DNA from: Amanita rubescens
Lineage: Eukaryota > Basidiomycota > Agaricomycetes > Agaricales > Amanitaceae
Length of the DNA: 64,000 bases
Direction: 5' to 3'
Assembly (NCBI GenBank): GCA_015039365.1
Contig: WION01000004.1
Span: 434,001 to 498,000 of the forward strand
Made by a program: the position numbers and the translations under genes. Under the pieces are notes generated by a model that was not told the DNA's origin, searched no databases, and saw only the letters and a list, made by a program, of their open reading frames with translations. Positions 42,127 through 54,300 of the stretch are shown in pieces (positions within the stretch are counted from its first letter, which is position 1; each line of letters opens with the position of its first letter).

Positions 42127-44088
42127 ATGTCGTTCATTGTCTTACTCGCACTTCTTCTATTCGGTTGGTTGATATGGAGGCTCGCAAGACCTCCCAGAAT
42201 AAAACCTCGCTCTGCTGCGATCTTGGTTCTGGGTGACATTGGTAGAAGCCCGAGAATTATGTACCATGCTCAAAGCCTCGCAGAAAACAACTTTGAAACC
42301 CATCTAATTGGCTATGGAGGTACCCAGCCCGCATCTATATATTGCGTCCGTATTCATTTGTTCTTAGGCTCGAGGCCCATACCGTTACTCGAAGGCCATC
42401 AACGCGTCCATTTTCACTATTTATCCGAACCGCCTGCGTTCTTGAAGCACATGCCTTTCGTTCTTGCAGCGCCCATCAAGGTTATTCATCAGATATTTGG
42501 TATCCTTGTCGCTCTGCTGGTGCGAGTATCCGATGCACCTGAGTATATTCTCGTTCAGGTGCGTTAATTGATATCTGGGTTGATCATGGTTACACAGACT
42601 TCCACCTTAGAATCCCCCAAGCATTCCAACCCTTCTACTTGCGCAATTCGTAACGCGGATACGAGGGAGTAGACTTATCATTCGATTGGCATAACTTGGG
42701 ATACAGTATCTTGGCTCTGAGGCTAGGTCCTAACAATCCACTCGTGAAGATTGCGAAAAGGTATGCTTAATTAACTTCCTGGAGTAACGCGACTTATCGA
42801 ACCAGGCTTGAGGCAACATTCGGACGTTCCGCATACGCACACTTGTTTGTTACGCAAGCTATGCGTAATCACCTTGTGCACGAATGGGACCTTCGGTTAG
42901 TGCATACCGCACAGTCACGTCTGGATGTTAATGTTGCAGAGGTCACATACGTGTTTTGTACGATCGGCCACCTCGTCACTTTCATCGTGCCTCTGATCAA
43001 GAGACCCACGAGCTCTTCAAAGAATTGCATCCCGCCTTATGCGCTCAGACTTCGCTACTTGATTTCCTGCCTCAACATTCATCTCCTCACTCAACGCCGT
43101 TTACATACACTACCCCCCAAGTCACACCGTCTCTCGTTTCCGAAGCAAGCGCTAGTGTTCCTCTGACTCGCCCAGTCTTTACACATCGCGTGGAGATAGC
43201 AACGCCCAGTGTAACACCCACATCCCCAATTGCTACATCACAACTGCCGATTCCTCTACCGGCTCTGCGACCAGATAGGCCCGCTCTTCTCGTGTCCAGC
43301 ACGTCATGGACTCCTGATGAAGATTTTGATATATTGCTTAATGCTCTATGTATGTACGAGCTGCGTGCGGATCAACGCTTCAAGTTGGAATCGAAGGACG
43401 GGGAAGCTGAGCAAGGAGTGCTACCAAAAATGCTGGTTATTATCACGGGGAAAGGGCCGTTAAAGGGCCACTATATGGAGAAGGTAGCTAAGTTGCAGAA
43501 GGATTGGAAATGGGTGCGCTGCATTAGCCTGTGGCTAGAGCCTGATGATTATCCGGTATTGCTAGGTTCTTCTTTCTCTTTCCCGACGTGTTCGATAATC
43601 TAATGACTCTGAACAGGCTCCGCTGACGTGGGGATTTGTTTACATGCCAGCTCATCTGCTATGGATTTGCCAATGAAAATCGTGGACATGTTTGGCTGTG
43701 GGTTGCCCGTCTGCGCCCTCGGTTTCTCGTGGTACGTTCTCAAAAGTCAGCAAGTTGGTGAATCCAGGAACTCATTCGAATGTAAAGCATTGGTGAATTG
43801 GTGAAGGATGGTTTCAATGGTCTCATCTTCAAAAATGCATCGCAATTAGCTGAACAGTTAGAGGTTAGTATGACAAGGATCTTATTGTCCAGAGGCTCCC
43901 TAACTCTCGTGAAGGAACTCTTACTATCCTTTCCCAATTCCACAAGATTGCACAATTTGAGATCTTCATTGATATCTCCTTCACGTGCAAAGACTCGTGC
44001 GCAAAGAGACGAGCACCAGTGGGAATGGTCTTCTTGGGAGGAAAATTGGAATCGCGTCGTGAGACCCTTGATAGCCCAATCAGGCTGA
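42127..44088 (+). CDS. ALG1: ALG1 beta-1,4-mannosyltransferase (GT33)
   Basis: Adds the first mannose to GlcNAc2-PP-dolichol on the cytosolic ER face in N-glycan synthesis. An N-terminal membrane anchor ([20 protein letters not shown]) is followed by [168 protein letters not shown] and [20 protein letters not shown]. These include the WHN and the C-terminal nucleotide-sugar E loop typical of ALG1. The region 43080-43290 carries a Thr/Ser/Pro-rich insertion. About eight exons. Confidence 0.93.
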
Positions 44089-44167
44089 ATGGAGTCAGAT
44101 AAAACACAAAATCTGCCTTGTGATACTGTACATACATAATTAGCTCAAGTAATATTAACATCCCTCA

Positions 44168-45222
44168 TCAAGTGTTGGCAGTTGCGGCAAAAGTTAGCGT
44201 TTCCAGACGACCGCGGCCTTTGCACTCCTTCCGGAGTAATTCACTCATTACACGGAAATGGCCAGGGTCAATAAGCATTACCTGGAAATTGGGATGTCAT
44301 TACTTCTCGTTGTCATAGATAATAAGATGACGTACACCTTCCCATTCGTTTTGTCCTTTCTCGTCACTTTCCACCTTTTCGACACCTTCCAGTAATTTCT
44401 CTCGTAGCCGATCAATCTCTTCTGCAGGCACGAAGACCTTGACGCGCATCCTAGCTTTCTGAATAGGCAGTTTGGAATTTGATTGCAGCAGCCTGATACA
44501 CTCCGAAACCTGAAAGAAAATCAGAATTCGATGCGTTGACAGGATATTTGTGAATTCTCTACCTGACTTTTAGCCGTTTTGTTGGGCTTCACACTAAAGC
44601 CTGCTTCAGCCATCGCTTTCTCTATAATTCCAATCGGATACGGGGTCTGCGTTGCGGGATCCACACACTTCTCGGAAACCATCGTGGCAATTTCCTTCCT
44701 CAGGGAAGAAAGATCATGTTCGCGCTCTTTTTCTCCGACCTGCATCTCCCCCTTCTTGAGTATCTGTGCCTTGATTTAGATGTGCGAAAGATCGGGATGC
44801 TAACCGTCCTACCTCTTTAACTATTTCGTTAATGTCCGTCGTGCCAAATGCCTTCTGGAGATCCCCTGACTTGGCTACCTCGCCTTTGGAGACATTGGTA
44901 AATACGTTGCTTATCTGCAACACGTCGTCTAAACTGGTCTCTCTGCACATGGACGTTTGGTTGCTTTCACCGCGAGTGAAGAGTTTTGAAGACATACACT
45001 CCAGTCCTCCATTCTTGAACTTTGTTCTTGTAGCATGCGATCTGAAATCTGTCAAGATTATGTGTGGATATGGGTGATGTTGGCACATTACCTCGTATCG
45101 CTTTCCGCCTTTCTTCAGCTTGACGATGGATACATTTGTAAGCCTAGGTACAGGGAGTCAGATAAGGAGACTGTGGATGGACGGACGTACTTGATCTGGT
45201 TGGACGGCTGTTGGATTGGCAT
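44168..45222 (-). CDS. SDO1: ribosome maturation protein SBDS/Sdo1
   Basis: Releases eIF6/Tif6 from the 60S subunit with the GTPase Efl1 in the cytosol. Spliced protein: MPIQQPSNQIKLTNVSIVKL, KKGGKRYEIACYKNK (domain I), TSLDDVLQISNVFTNVSKGE, VAKSGDLQKAFGTTDINEIV, ILKKGEMQVGEKEREHD, EIATMVSEKCVDPATQTPYP, IIEKAMAEAGFSVKPNKTAK, VSECIRLLQSNSKLPIQKAR, MRVKVFVPAEEIDRLREKL and the C-terminal VMLIDPGHFRVMSELLRK. All three SBDS domains are present. Divergent from the BAR-SH3 gene with 101 bp between starts. Confidence 0.93.
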
Positions 45223-45323
45223 TACTGTACTGACTGATAGAGCAGATTCAGCGAGTCATGTGAGAATTCGATCGAACGTACTATGATGGCAGTGCACGAC
45301 TGCCGCTCCTTTTCTCCTCCACC

Positions 45324-47017
45324 ATGAAAGGCCTAACCAAGGCTATTAAACGGTAGAGGTCTATGTCTATCATGTCCCTCCCTTGATCTTATGTTTTACC
45401 CAGAACCCCTTTTGCTGTCACGAGCAAAATCGGTCTCTCTAAGAGTAAGGCTTACGTTTATCGGCACGAGATCCGACTTGAGTCTCCCGTCTTGAAACAG
45501 GATCTCAGGATCCCGAATTCGAAGACTTGAATCGTCAATTTACTGCAATAGAGCAAGGAACAGATAAGCTCATCAAAGACACAAAAGCTTTCATAGATGC
45601 AGTAACCGGTAATAGTGATGTCCATCCCCCTTTAGCCACTAAATCCCGAATTTTAATGTAGCGCTATTCACTGCCGGTTCCGGCTTCGCAAGTCATTTCA
45701 CTACCATCTTCCAACCGATTTCCGGAGAATTTGATCTAATAGGAAAACACCCGGATTCGGAACACACCATAAAGAGCGTGACAACGTACCTGGCAATGAT
45801 GGAAGAACTACGTACCCTCATCAGTCCAGAACTTGAGTTGATAGAAAGCAGAATTTCGGGACCAGCAAAAGAATTGCAGAGCATTGTCAAGCTCATTCGC
45901 AAAACCATAACAAAGAGGGAGCATAAAGTACCGTTTCTTCTTACCCAAGGGTCATCAGACTAATACATGAATTAGCTCACTGATTATGACCGCTTCAACA
46001 ACTCCCTCACGAAGCTTCGAGACAAGAAGGAGAAATCTCTTAGCGATGAAAAGAATTTGTTCAAGGTAAATAGATATTCAAATATCATTTTTTTAAAACT
46101 TTACATCAAATATTCTGCAGCTCGAACAAGACTTTGAGATTGCTACCAATGAATATGATTACATCAACAATGCCCTCAAGCAAGACCTGCCGCGCTTCTT
46201 TACACTCGCTGCGAATTTCGTTGATCCACTCTTCAATTCCCTCTACTATATGCAGTCAGTCCTTCAATCGCCGTCTCGTCCGTGCCAAGTGTAATGTTGA
46301 ATGTCAGGTTAAACATCTTCTACCTTATTTTGGAGAAGATGAACGGCTTTGCGGAAGATGCCAAATATGATATAACCAACACACCTGGGACCCAGATTGC
46401 CAGCGATTATGAACAAGGCCGGACGGATGCGTGGAGCCAAATTGAAAGCCTGAATATCACGAAACGGATAATTTCTGCTTGTACGTGCGAGTCTCCTTGA
46501 TCCTCGAATTATTAACGAGCATACGTAGCGAAAGTGGTTCAAATGGCCCGTCAGAATGGAGGGAGCCGCGCACCGACTTCAACCTCTGCTTCATCATCAA
46601 ATTCACTTTCTCCTCCACCGTCTCGTACATATTCATCCGGCTCTTTCAAAAAAAGTCCCCCACCACCCCCAAACGCACCGAACCTTGCGCCTCCTCCATA
46701 TAGTGCAGAGAGAGAGGATGATCCTGTTCCAACAAAAAGGGCGCCACCACCACCACCGCCTCTCAAATCGAAGCCCAAACCAGCGCCCGCTATCAAATAT
46801 GTTGTGGCATTGTACGACTTTGCTGCGCAGGCGCAAGGAGATTTATCATTCAATGCTGGCGATAGAATAGAACTGGTAGAGCGGTCGGCCAGCTCGGAAG
46901 ACTGGTGGACAGGACGGCTGAATGGACAGCAGGGCGTCTTTCCTGGTAAGTGAACTGCAGCTGAGAGAGGGGGCGTTAACTAAAAATTAGACAGGAAATT
47001 ATGTACAGGAGACATAA
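45324..47017 (+). CDS. amphiphysin-type BAR-SH3 protein (Rvs167/Hob1)
   Basis: Membrane-curving adaptor of endocytosis and actin patches. The N-terminus [20 protein letters not shown] is the amphipathic helix 0 of Rvs167/Hob1. The BAR helices are [73 protein letters not shown] and [21 protein letters not shown] Pro-rich linker ([26 protein letters not shown]) leads to the SH3 domain [20 protein letters not shown] and [20 protein letters not shown], ending at ET. Eight exons. The last intron lies inside the final SH3 strand. The BAR part usually partners with Rvs161. Confidence 0.9.
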
Positions 47018-47139
47018 CGCGATAACGAGTAGATACGATGCGTATGTACGTTGTATGGAATAGGGATATTCTCATTGGCTGTGGGATGGTGTAAATACCT
47101 ACAAATAATAAGAACCCCGTCGGAAGCGTACAGCGTTTT

Positions 47140-47830
47140 ATGCATTCATTCATGTCTCTCCTCCATATTACTCGCTCGACAGCCCCAATATTCCTCAGAC
47201 CCATCCGTAGCGCCATCATTCCCGCTGTTCGTCATCGCGACCGCTCGCATCCCCCACTAGCCGATTCACCTCCGGTAGTCGTCCCGACCGCATCCTCTCT
47301 GTCCCCCGATGCTGCTGCTCCCCAAATTGCTGCTCGGCCGCCTGCAGCGCCCAAGGCAGAGAAACTTCGGCCGAAGATCAGGTCAACAAAGGCGGCCTTG
47401 ACTATCGTGCGTTCTACTCATCTTAACCCTATCAATTCGCGGCTGATTGGTTCCATTGCCTGTAGACACCTGGCGCAGTGTGTAGACTGCACGCCTTGCT
47501 GAGCGGCCCAACCCCACAGCTCATTCGTATAGGCGTTAAGAACAAGGGATGCGCGGGCCTATCATATCATCTTACCTACGTAGACCAGCCAGAAAAGTTT
47601 GACGAGGTTGTGGAGCAAGACGGTGTCCGTGTATTGATAGACAGTAAAGCGTTATTCTCGATAATTGGCAGTGAGATGGATTGGACAGAAGATCAACTAA
47701 GGTGCGTCCATTCCATGTACTTGACATCCTGTCTCGTCTCATTTATTGATTTAGTTCCAAGTTTACATTCAATAATCCGAATGTCAAGGATGCATGCGGT
47801 TGCGGTGAATCGTTTACCATCAAATCATGA
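47140..47830 (+). CDS. ISA1: mitochondrial A-type Fe-S assembly protein Isa1
   Basis: A-type carrier needed for [4Fe-4S] cluster maturation of aconitase, lipoate and biotin enzymes. The N-terminus is Arg/Ala-rich, consistent with a presequence (LHITRSTAPIFLRPIRSA). The HesB/IscA fold reads LIRIGVKNKGCAGLSYHLTY, GVRVLIDSKALFSIIGSEMD and after the last intron SKFTFNNPNVKDACGCGESF. The three ligand cysteines (GCAG, CGCG) are present. Three exons. An alternative start at 47152 would remove four residues. Together with NFU1 5 kb away this is a second late-stage Fe-S factor in the window. Confidence 0.92.
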
Positions 47831-48086
47831 TTCCTGTTGTTGCGCTAAGACTGACTGTGCCTAACAAGTTTAACATTAGTTGTATCTATACCTACTCATG
47901 AACACATTAGAGTGCATCAAATGACTGAATGAATACATTAATATATATTACAATACAACGGGATTCCATTTAATTTTATGTGTGCTAAAAGTCTGTCCCT
48001 GCGTTGTGAATGTAAGAAAATAATTGTTAGTAGACAAACATGTGCGGTTCGCCAGAGCATTTGGAAACAAGTTACCAGAGCTGATG

Positions 48087-51000
48087 TCATGGTAGTCTGC
48101 TTCTCTGAAGGCTTGGCCGTTTAGATAGAAGTATGTCTCCCCACTTGTTCTCTTTTGGAAGCTCAGTTGGGCTCGCAACGCGTTTTCCTGTCAGAATGGC
48201 TGACCCTAAGTCGCTAGATTTAACTGACAATGCTGCAGGACGACATCGGTTTAACCTCCGTGATGAATCGGAATTTGTTTTATTTCCCCTGCACAAAGGT
48301 GCAGGTGCGGTCTGCTTTGAACGCGGGCTCGCAGTCTGAATATCCATTCTGCCGCGATGCCTCTCCTCGTCGACAATCATCAATGCACCTTGAATGATCG
48401 CTGCATGGACGAAGACGTATTGCCTCAGGCTTTGACAAAGGCTCATTCTCTGTTCCCTCATATCTTGCACTACCTCCCATATTGGCTCTTCGAACGAATC
48501 TAGCTCTGCAGGCGACTTATCCTCGTGTAGTCTACGAGGGACCCTTGAATTGAATACATTCTTGAGAGGGGGGCGTTGTTGGTGGTGAATTCGGTATTGA
48601 AGGTATAATGCCGTGGCCGTCACGGTTCGATCGACCTCTGGGCGGACTCGCTTCGCTTTCATCGTCTGGAGAAGGCGAGATTGACCTTGATGGCGGTTCA
48701 CCCTCGTCGGATAACCCATTCGCATACGAGTGTAAAAAAGAAGTCTTTTTGGGCGGCGGTCCATTGCCGACTGCCTCTCCCAAATTGTTAACGGCCGACG
48801 CGCTAGAAATAGATGCAGCAACGGAACTTGCATCCGGTCCGCTTGAGGGCGCAGGCAATGTTCCCGAGAGTTGTTCTGTCCGAATGGTTAGAAATGCAAA
48901 AAGACCCGGGAAAAAAGAGTTTACCAGAATCAGCTATATTATTGATATCATGCGGCACAGATTTGACCGATGGTGAAGACGTTCCGGATGCTGAGGTTGC
49001 AAGGGATGACTGGTATTTCCCGTAGGCTCTGCAATTTTGGTCAAACTCAAAGGAGTCATCTGAACTTGATGAGTCGGATTGGGTTTGTAATGCTGAAGAG
49101 GGCGAAGGTGATAGGCCTCCGCGCGGATGTGGTATTGAGATCTTCTCGTCACCCTCTGACATGCAAGAGTCACGAGCACCTCCGCCAACCTGTATAAGGG
49201 CGCCTATTGAATGATACCATTCAGAAAGGCGAAAGTCACTAACTTTTGGCCACAGCATTTGATTCAGACTCGAAATGACTGGATATTCGTTGGTCGACTT
49301 CTTCAACTCCCTTCTGATGGCATCAAGCACTGCATCGACTGCAATGAAGCCTCCAGTCCTGCCAACGCCTGCACTGCAGTGCAGTAGAACAGGGCCATTC
49401 TTCCCCATCGCATGTTTCGCGATGCCAGTTGCTTCATCCAATTCTGTGCGAGACAGATCACCAGCCAGCAGTTCGTTGCCACCATCAACTTCCATGCTCG
49501 CCTCGTCTACCACCTTTGTCTCTTCCACAGCTTTATCAACTTCTCTTATCAGTTCCAGGACGCCTCGAGGATCATCCGGTACGTTCATATCTGGCCATTC
49601 TAGAAACTGGAGGTGGACGACCTTGCGCGGTTTCATGTGCGGGTAATCTCCATGTGTCAACTCAAAGATGCGCTTGATTGTCGTAGGTTGCCGGCCTGGT
49701 TTGGTGCCATCGTTCAATGATCCTGGATCGAACGAGTTGGGCCGTGATAGCTGCGGTGGAAAATATCCGGAACTGTTGTTCGCATTTTCAGGAGGCGATT
49801 GACCGCTTGTGGACATAAGTCGCAATCGAAGAGGTCCAAATGCGGTACCTGCCCAATATGTACCACACTTGACCATAGAACCTTCAATCTCGCGGGTGAG
49901 CATAACAATGACGTGTACATTTTGTTCCCAACAAAGCCTTAATTTGAAAGGTAAAATCATTTTTGGTGAAACAAAATGTGCAACTCACGTCCAGAAATCC
50001 GAAAACGTTGCAGGAAGCGGTCCTTGCGTGGCAATGTAGCGCCTCCTAGTGCCGAGAGGTTGGACATATGATGCATTGACGTAGTCGTCGCTCGGATTTC
50101 GCGTATGGTGTAGACGAACACGAGCGTGCTCGAACGGCCATATGTGGCGATACCTGGATGGAAGTGTCATCTAATAATCGTCGATCTAACGGCATTTATC
50201 TCACCTATTCTTCTCGCCCTTTTCGATCCCAGCCGTTATGCTGAAGGGAAATGATGCAGTACTTGAGACCCCATGTTCTCCACTTTCCCTTGCATGGTGT
50301 TCCATGATGCTCATTAGACGTCTTTGCTCTGCTAGCTCTATTTTATAGAATTGCATGGCCAATATCTCGGCTCCCTCCGCAACTATCGCAGGATCGAGGT
50401 CATCATCGTTGTCAGATTCCGATTTGTCTACTGATGAACCAGTTCGCTGCGTTCGATGCCCTGCACGACGAGCGATATCCCGGAGCCAGCGGAAAGGAAG
50501 GTCCTGTATTCTGTGACGCACACGACGAGGTAGACTAAGGGGTATGCGGTCTGTAATACCGTGGGAGAGTTCGATATTTTGGCGAACAACGTCAAAGAAG
50601 GGATTGAAGGTGGGACGGATGTGTGGAAAGGAGACTGGATGTGTCCTATGAATACCTGGTGGCTTGTTTATCGGTACAGAAGCTATGTCGTGGGACAAAG
50701 TTGTAGAAGAAAGACTGAAAGCAGCTGGAGGAAGACGATTCGGGCGGAGGACGTGGGCAGGGCGATTCGAGGAGTCATTCTCATCTTCGTCGTAGGGGTA
50801 GGCATTGTGGGAACGGGTATCGATGACGCTGGTTGCGTCTCGAAGGACTGCTTGAAAGCCACCCTGAATCCAGGCTAGATCGCGTGTAAAGCCTTCTATT
50901 CTAAACTTTCTTAAGAGGGCACTAATGATAGAAGAGTCTGGGAGAGAGGAGGAGTCTGCGTCGTAGACGAGTATACGTGAAGCAGAAGACCAGTTAGCGA

Positions 51001-51274
51001 ATCGAGCGCGAGTGTTGGAGTTTGAGAGCATAGCGGCGAGACGGTCAAGGGAAAAGAGGGGGCGCTTGAGGAGAGTTGTTGGAACGGAAAGTGAGAGTGC
51101 CCGGGGAATGCGGGCGGTATTGTGAGCGGCGGCGGGGCGGAGGTCGAGGACGAGGAGGGCATCGTCGGCGAGCCAGTCCGGGAGCTGGGCGGGAGTGACG
51201 GGAACGTAGGGCGGGGTCATGGGGACCTCCGCGCGCTCATCGGCCCATATTCTGCCTTCCTTCTCTGATGTCAT
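48087..51274 (-). CDS. rhodanese-PTP protein tyrosine phosphatase (MAPK phosphatase type)
   Basis: Phosphotyrosine phosphatase of the Pyp1/Pyp2/Ptp3 group that inactivates MAP kinases. The N-terminal rhodanese/CH2-like domain (LPDWLADDALLVLDLRPAAA, ARIPRALSLSVPTTLLKR, ASRILVYDADSSSLPDSS, AWIQGGFQAV) lacks the catalytic Cys loop, so it is probably for kinase docking. The PTP domain has YRHIWPFEHARVRLH, DDYVNASYVQPLGTRRRYIA, TQGPLPATFSDFW, EWPDMNVPDDP (WPD loop), LLHCSAGVGRTGGFIAVDAV (active-site C and R) and EPIWEVVQDMREQRMSLCQS. Ser/Asp-rich insertions split the catalytic domain between the HCSAGVG loop and the last helices. The start lies only 40 bp downstream of the TOP2 stop on the same strand. 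Confidence 0.9.
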
Positions 51275-51314
51275 ACTTCCCCCGGTCTAGGCCCTGACGT
51301 CACATTCTAGAACC

Positions 51315-54300
51315 TTACTCAGATGACGACGACACTAATTCTATGTACTTCCTCCCTGTCCCTCGTCCTATCCTCCTCGACACCGGTGCTCGCGGGAGAT
51401 CCTCGTAATCAGAATCAGCCTTCGCCACTTGGACCTTGGCCTTTGGCGGCGACGCCGGCTTCATTTTCTGTGTCAACTTCGACCCGCTTGCTTTGCCGAA
51501 GTATTCCGTTACCGTTGCTTGCGTTTCTCTCTGCTTTTTCGCAGGCCGTGTGTAAAATTCGTCCGATTCTTCCTCAGAATCCGGGCTGTGCCGGTTTGTT
51601 AGCCACACGCCCCTTGCGGTCATGGCAATCTCACCTTTTGCGCTTCGCACTCTCATTTTCCTTTTCCTTGCCTTTCACCTGAGCTTTGGTTTTCGGCCTG
51701 TCTACGTCCATCTCGTCGTCAGACTCTATTTTTGCCTTTGTGGGTGCCGCTCGAATAGGCGCCTTCCTAACGGGTGGTGTATTATCCAAGAATAGATCAT
51801 CATCAGATTCGGAATCTTCGACCACCCTTTTCATTGACAACTGTCTTCCGCTTGGGTTTAGAGTTCTCGTTAGATGCTTTGATAGTCTTGTCCGCATTTG
51901 TTTCCTTTGCTTTCACTCCATCTTTCTGCTCGGACTCGCTAATACCCTCTTCTTTAGCAGTAGACTTTGCTGGCTTTGGTGCTGGTGGCTTGCGTTTCGT
52001 AGCTGCAGGTTTGATCGGTACAAAGCCTTCGTCCTGCTCAGACTCGCTAAGGCCCTCTTCTTTAACAGTAGACTTTGCTGGCTTTGGTGCTGGTGGCTTG
52101 CGTTTCGTGGCTGCAGGTTTGATCGGTACAAAGCCTTCGTCCTGCTCAGACTCGCTAGGGCCCTCTTCTTTAACAGTAGACTTTGCTAACTTTGACGCTG
52201 GTGGCTTGCGTTTCGCGGCTGCAGGTTTGATCGGTACAAAATCGTCGTCATCGGAGCCTTTTTTGCCTCCCAGCGACTTGCGAGTCTGTAGCACTGCTTG
52301 TTTGCGTTTGACTTTCTTGCCCTTGGAATCGCTAGAATGCATCTCCTCGCGTTGTATGCAGTCTTGCTGAATTCTTGTTAAGCTCACGTTCCGCTTTGAT
52401 AAAATGTCGCAACAACATACCTCCCATGCTTCTAGGAATTGGTTAAGATCTTCGTTCCACATGTCTTTTGGACTTTTTGCCAACAACTTCAAAAGCTCGC
52501 TTTCCTTATCATTCGCTTGCTGTCGCAACTTCTCGATCTACCGCTATCGTTAGCCTCGAGGGGGTTCAATATGTAGGTCATCCTGTGTCACCTTCTCCTT
52601 CGTGAGGCTCCAAATAGCCATTCCTAAGAGATAGTCATAATCGCTATCATTTCCAAGCTCTTCCTCTTCCTCGTCCTCATCTGCTTTTTCTTCGTTTTCA
52701 TTCACCTTGGCACTTGTAACTTTTGGGAATGGTCGAAATTTGAGTTTTCGTAACTCGGCGACGATGTCAGCTTTCTTCCGGTTGGAAACTACAAGCTCTT
52801 TATCGACTATCATTTGCACAAAGCGGGCCTGGTTATTTAGCTTGTCCAAAATGTTCTGCATTTCCTCTGCTAGATGATCCTGCCGATCCCTTCAATAAAG
52901 ATAACAAACATCACGGAAGAAACCCACTTTACGCTTCTGATAGTAGGCGAGGCGCACGGGATAAAACTCTTCAAGAATTTCTTCAGGAGTGTCGTATTTT
53001 TTTATCTTGCCGTCAAAGTCGAAGCATATCATGTTGCTCGTGTTGATCTTGCCAGTTAGTTTGAAATACTCAAGCAGTCCTTGTTGCTCGGCCTTTTCGA
53101 GCTCCTTAGCACCCATGGTGACCACGAAATGGACATTGGAATTGTCATGATGCTCTTTGTATTCCTGGTCGAGATTCAATGACATCCTTTGAAGTTACCG
53201 TCGAATATACCTTGATGACACCCTCTTTTTCCTTTTCACCAATCATCATGCTCTCTAAGTCTGCCTTATAGTTTTGCGTCCACCTGTGAATTGGCAATTC
53301 TACGATTTCAACCGTCGTGTCGTCTAACTTTCTTATGATTCCGTAGACATCGTACTTCTGCTTTGAGGCTTGTTTAATTTCGCCCTTGAAGCCTCGCCAC
53401 CATGGCAACATAGGCACAAGGTCTTCGCCTTTCATTAGTCTCCGAATATTAGCCACGACGTCAGCAGGATTATAGCATGGTATGTTCGTGCTCCATCCTA
53501 TTAGATCTTAGTTATCGGTACGGAGACCTCCCGAGTTCATCTCACCTGTACCGATCCCTTCTGCACCATTGATCAATACCATGGGCACGATAGGAACGTA
53601 GAACTCCGGTTCAATTGTTTGATTATCGTCGGTCTGCTGGTTCAGAAGTGGGTCGTCTGCAGGATTGAACACTATTCTTGCTATATTTTTAGGTTCCGTA
53701 TGAATATAACGTGGAGAAGCATGGTCTTTTCCTCCTTGATCGCGCGTACCATATTGACCATTGGGGACCAGCAAGTTCAAGTTGTTGCTCCCAACGAAGT
53801 GTTGGGCCAAGTTGATAATCGTCTGTGCCAAACTCTGTTCTCCATGATGGTATGCAGCATGCTCCGAAATATATCCAACTAGTTGCGCAACCTAAACATA
53901 AATGCCATATAAGCTTTCTGTAAGGGTCTTCTTCCTGCGCGTACCTTGATTTCCTTCTTCAATTTCCGCTTGAAGCAACCCCAGACTACCTTTCTCTGAC
54001 CCGGTTTCAAGCCATCCGCGACCGACGGTATAGATCGTATATTATCTGCCATTGAGAACAGTATCAACTCTTTGTTGATAAACTCGGAGTAGGGTATCTC
54101 TTCTAGACGATGATCAAGATAGGTGCCCGACTATGCATCTTTTCAGCGCAACGTTCTACTAATGCGCGAGACATTACCTTGAACTGCCGTAGCCATTCTT
54201 TTCGATCATCCGCTTTTTTCTTGCTGAAAGCAAGCTCAATTAACTCCTTATCGCCTTCTTGAGTTGGGGCAAATGGTATCATATGCTTTGACATATGGCT

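Noticed and set aside
41127..47830. An iron-copper gene cluster as a biosynthetic unit
   Set aside because: The intervening genes (ALG1, SDO1, BAR-SH3) are unrelated housekeeping genes; simple compaction explains the order.
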